A stretch of 6,368 nt of DNA from Ignavibacteria bacterium (lineage in GTDB: Bacteria > Bacteroidota > Ignavibacteria > Ignavibacteriales > Ignavibacteriaceae). Below are positions 6,348 through 6,368 of the stretch, in pieces; the first letter of the stretch is position 1, and every line of letters begins with the position of its first letter. The translations under genes were made by a program, and so were the position numbers. Below the pieces are notes generated by a model, which was not told where the DNA came from, ran no database searches, and saw nothing but the letters and a program-made list of their open reading frames with translations. The DNA is taken from assembly GCA_029863735.1 (NCBI GenBank), contig JAOTUT010000095.1, forward strand, positions 1-6,368. Reading direction: 5' to 3'.

Positions 6348-6368
6348 GACTTTTTAATCGTTACGTTC

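Noticed and set aside
6299..6367. Short open minus-strand frame running in from the right edge to a stop at 6299
   Set aside because: It would read through the compound palindrome and end inside the terminator stem, so it is not plausible coding. Another minus frame stops at 6354 and could be a real gene end, but only four codons are visible.
1..6368. CRISPR array, insertion sequence, tRNA, riboswitch or defence system
   Set aside because: No regularly spaced direct repeats, transposase motifs, cloverleaf or conserved aptamer was seen on either strand. The only periodicity is the protein-level Asp-box repeat.

Overview
The window looks like chromosomal DNA from an AT-rich member of the Bacteroidota/Chlorobiota/Ignavibacteriota group, most likely Ignavibacteria-like. 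The best evidence is the minus-strand secreted protein. It ends in a type IX secretion (Por) C-terminal sorting domain with the NYPNPFNP motif, preceded by a PVELISF... Fn3-like module of the kind common in Ignavibacteria. Weak or absent Shine-Dalgarno sequences before some genes fit the same group. The taxonomic call is inference from protein style; there is no rRNA or marker gene here.

Positions 1-4207 hold four genes on the plus strand, closely spaced (gaps of 30, 59 and 15 bases) and probably one transcription unit whose promoter lies left of the window. They are: the C-terminal two thirds of a 3-hydroxyacyl-CoA (3-hydroxybutyryl-CoA) dehydrogenase; a complete acetate kinase; an atypical short-chain dehydrogenase that has lost the catalytic Tyr and Lys and starts at TTG; and a COG2509-type FAD-dependent dehydrogenase of unknown substrate. 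The first two point to acyl-CoA and acetyl-phosphate metabolism, in which an acyl-CoA is oxidised or reduced at C3 and acetyl-phosphate yields ATP plus acetate. The roles of the last two are not evident from sequence.

Positions 4208-4258 form a short convergent junction with a hairpin that is a good terminator on the minus strand. Positions 4259-6190 (minus) encode the secreted protein: signal peptide, a beta-propeller with six Asp boxes, the Fn3-like module and the sorting domain.

Positions 6191-6368 contain no gene. They hold the leader of the secreted-protein gene, with a good Shine-Dalgarno and a 7-base inverted repeat. They also hold a strong minus-strand terminator for a gene lying to the right of the window, and a compound palindrome resembling small intergenic repeats.

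I see no CRISPR array, insertion sequence, tRNA, rRNA, phage gene or defence system. This is mostly an ordinary metabolic region. The points most worth a second look are the SDR with its missing catalytic residues and odd start, the Asn-to-Thr change in the dehydrogenase, the propeller architecture without a visible sialidase active site, and the palindromes.
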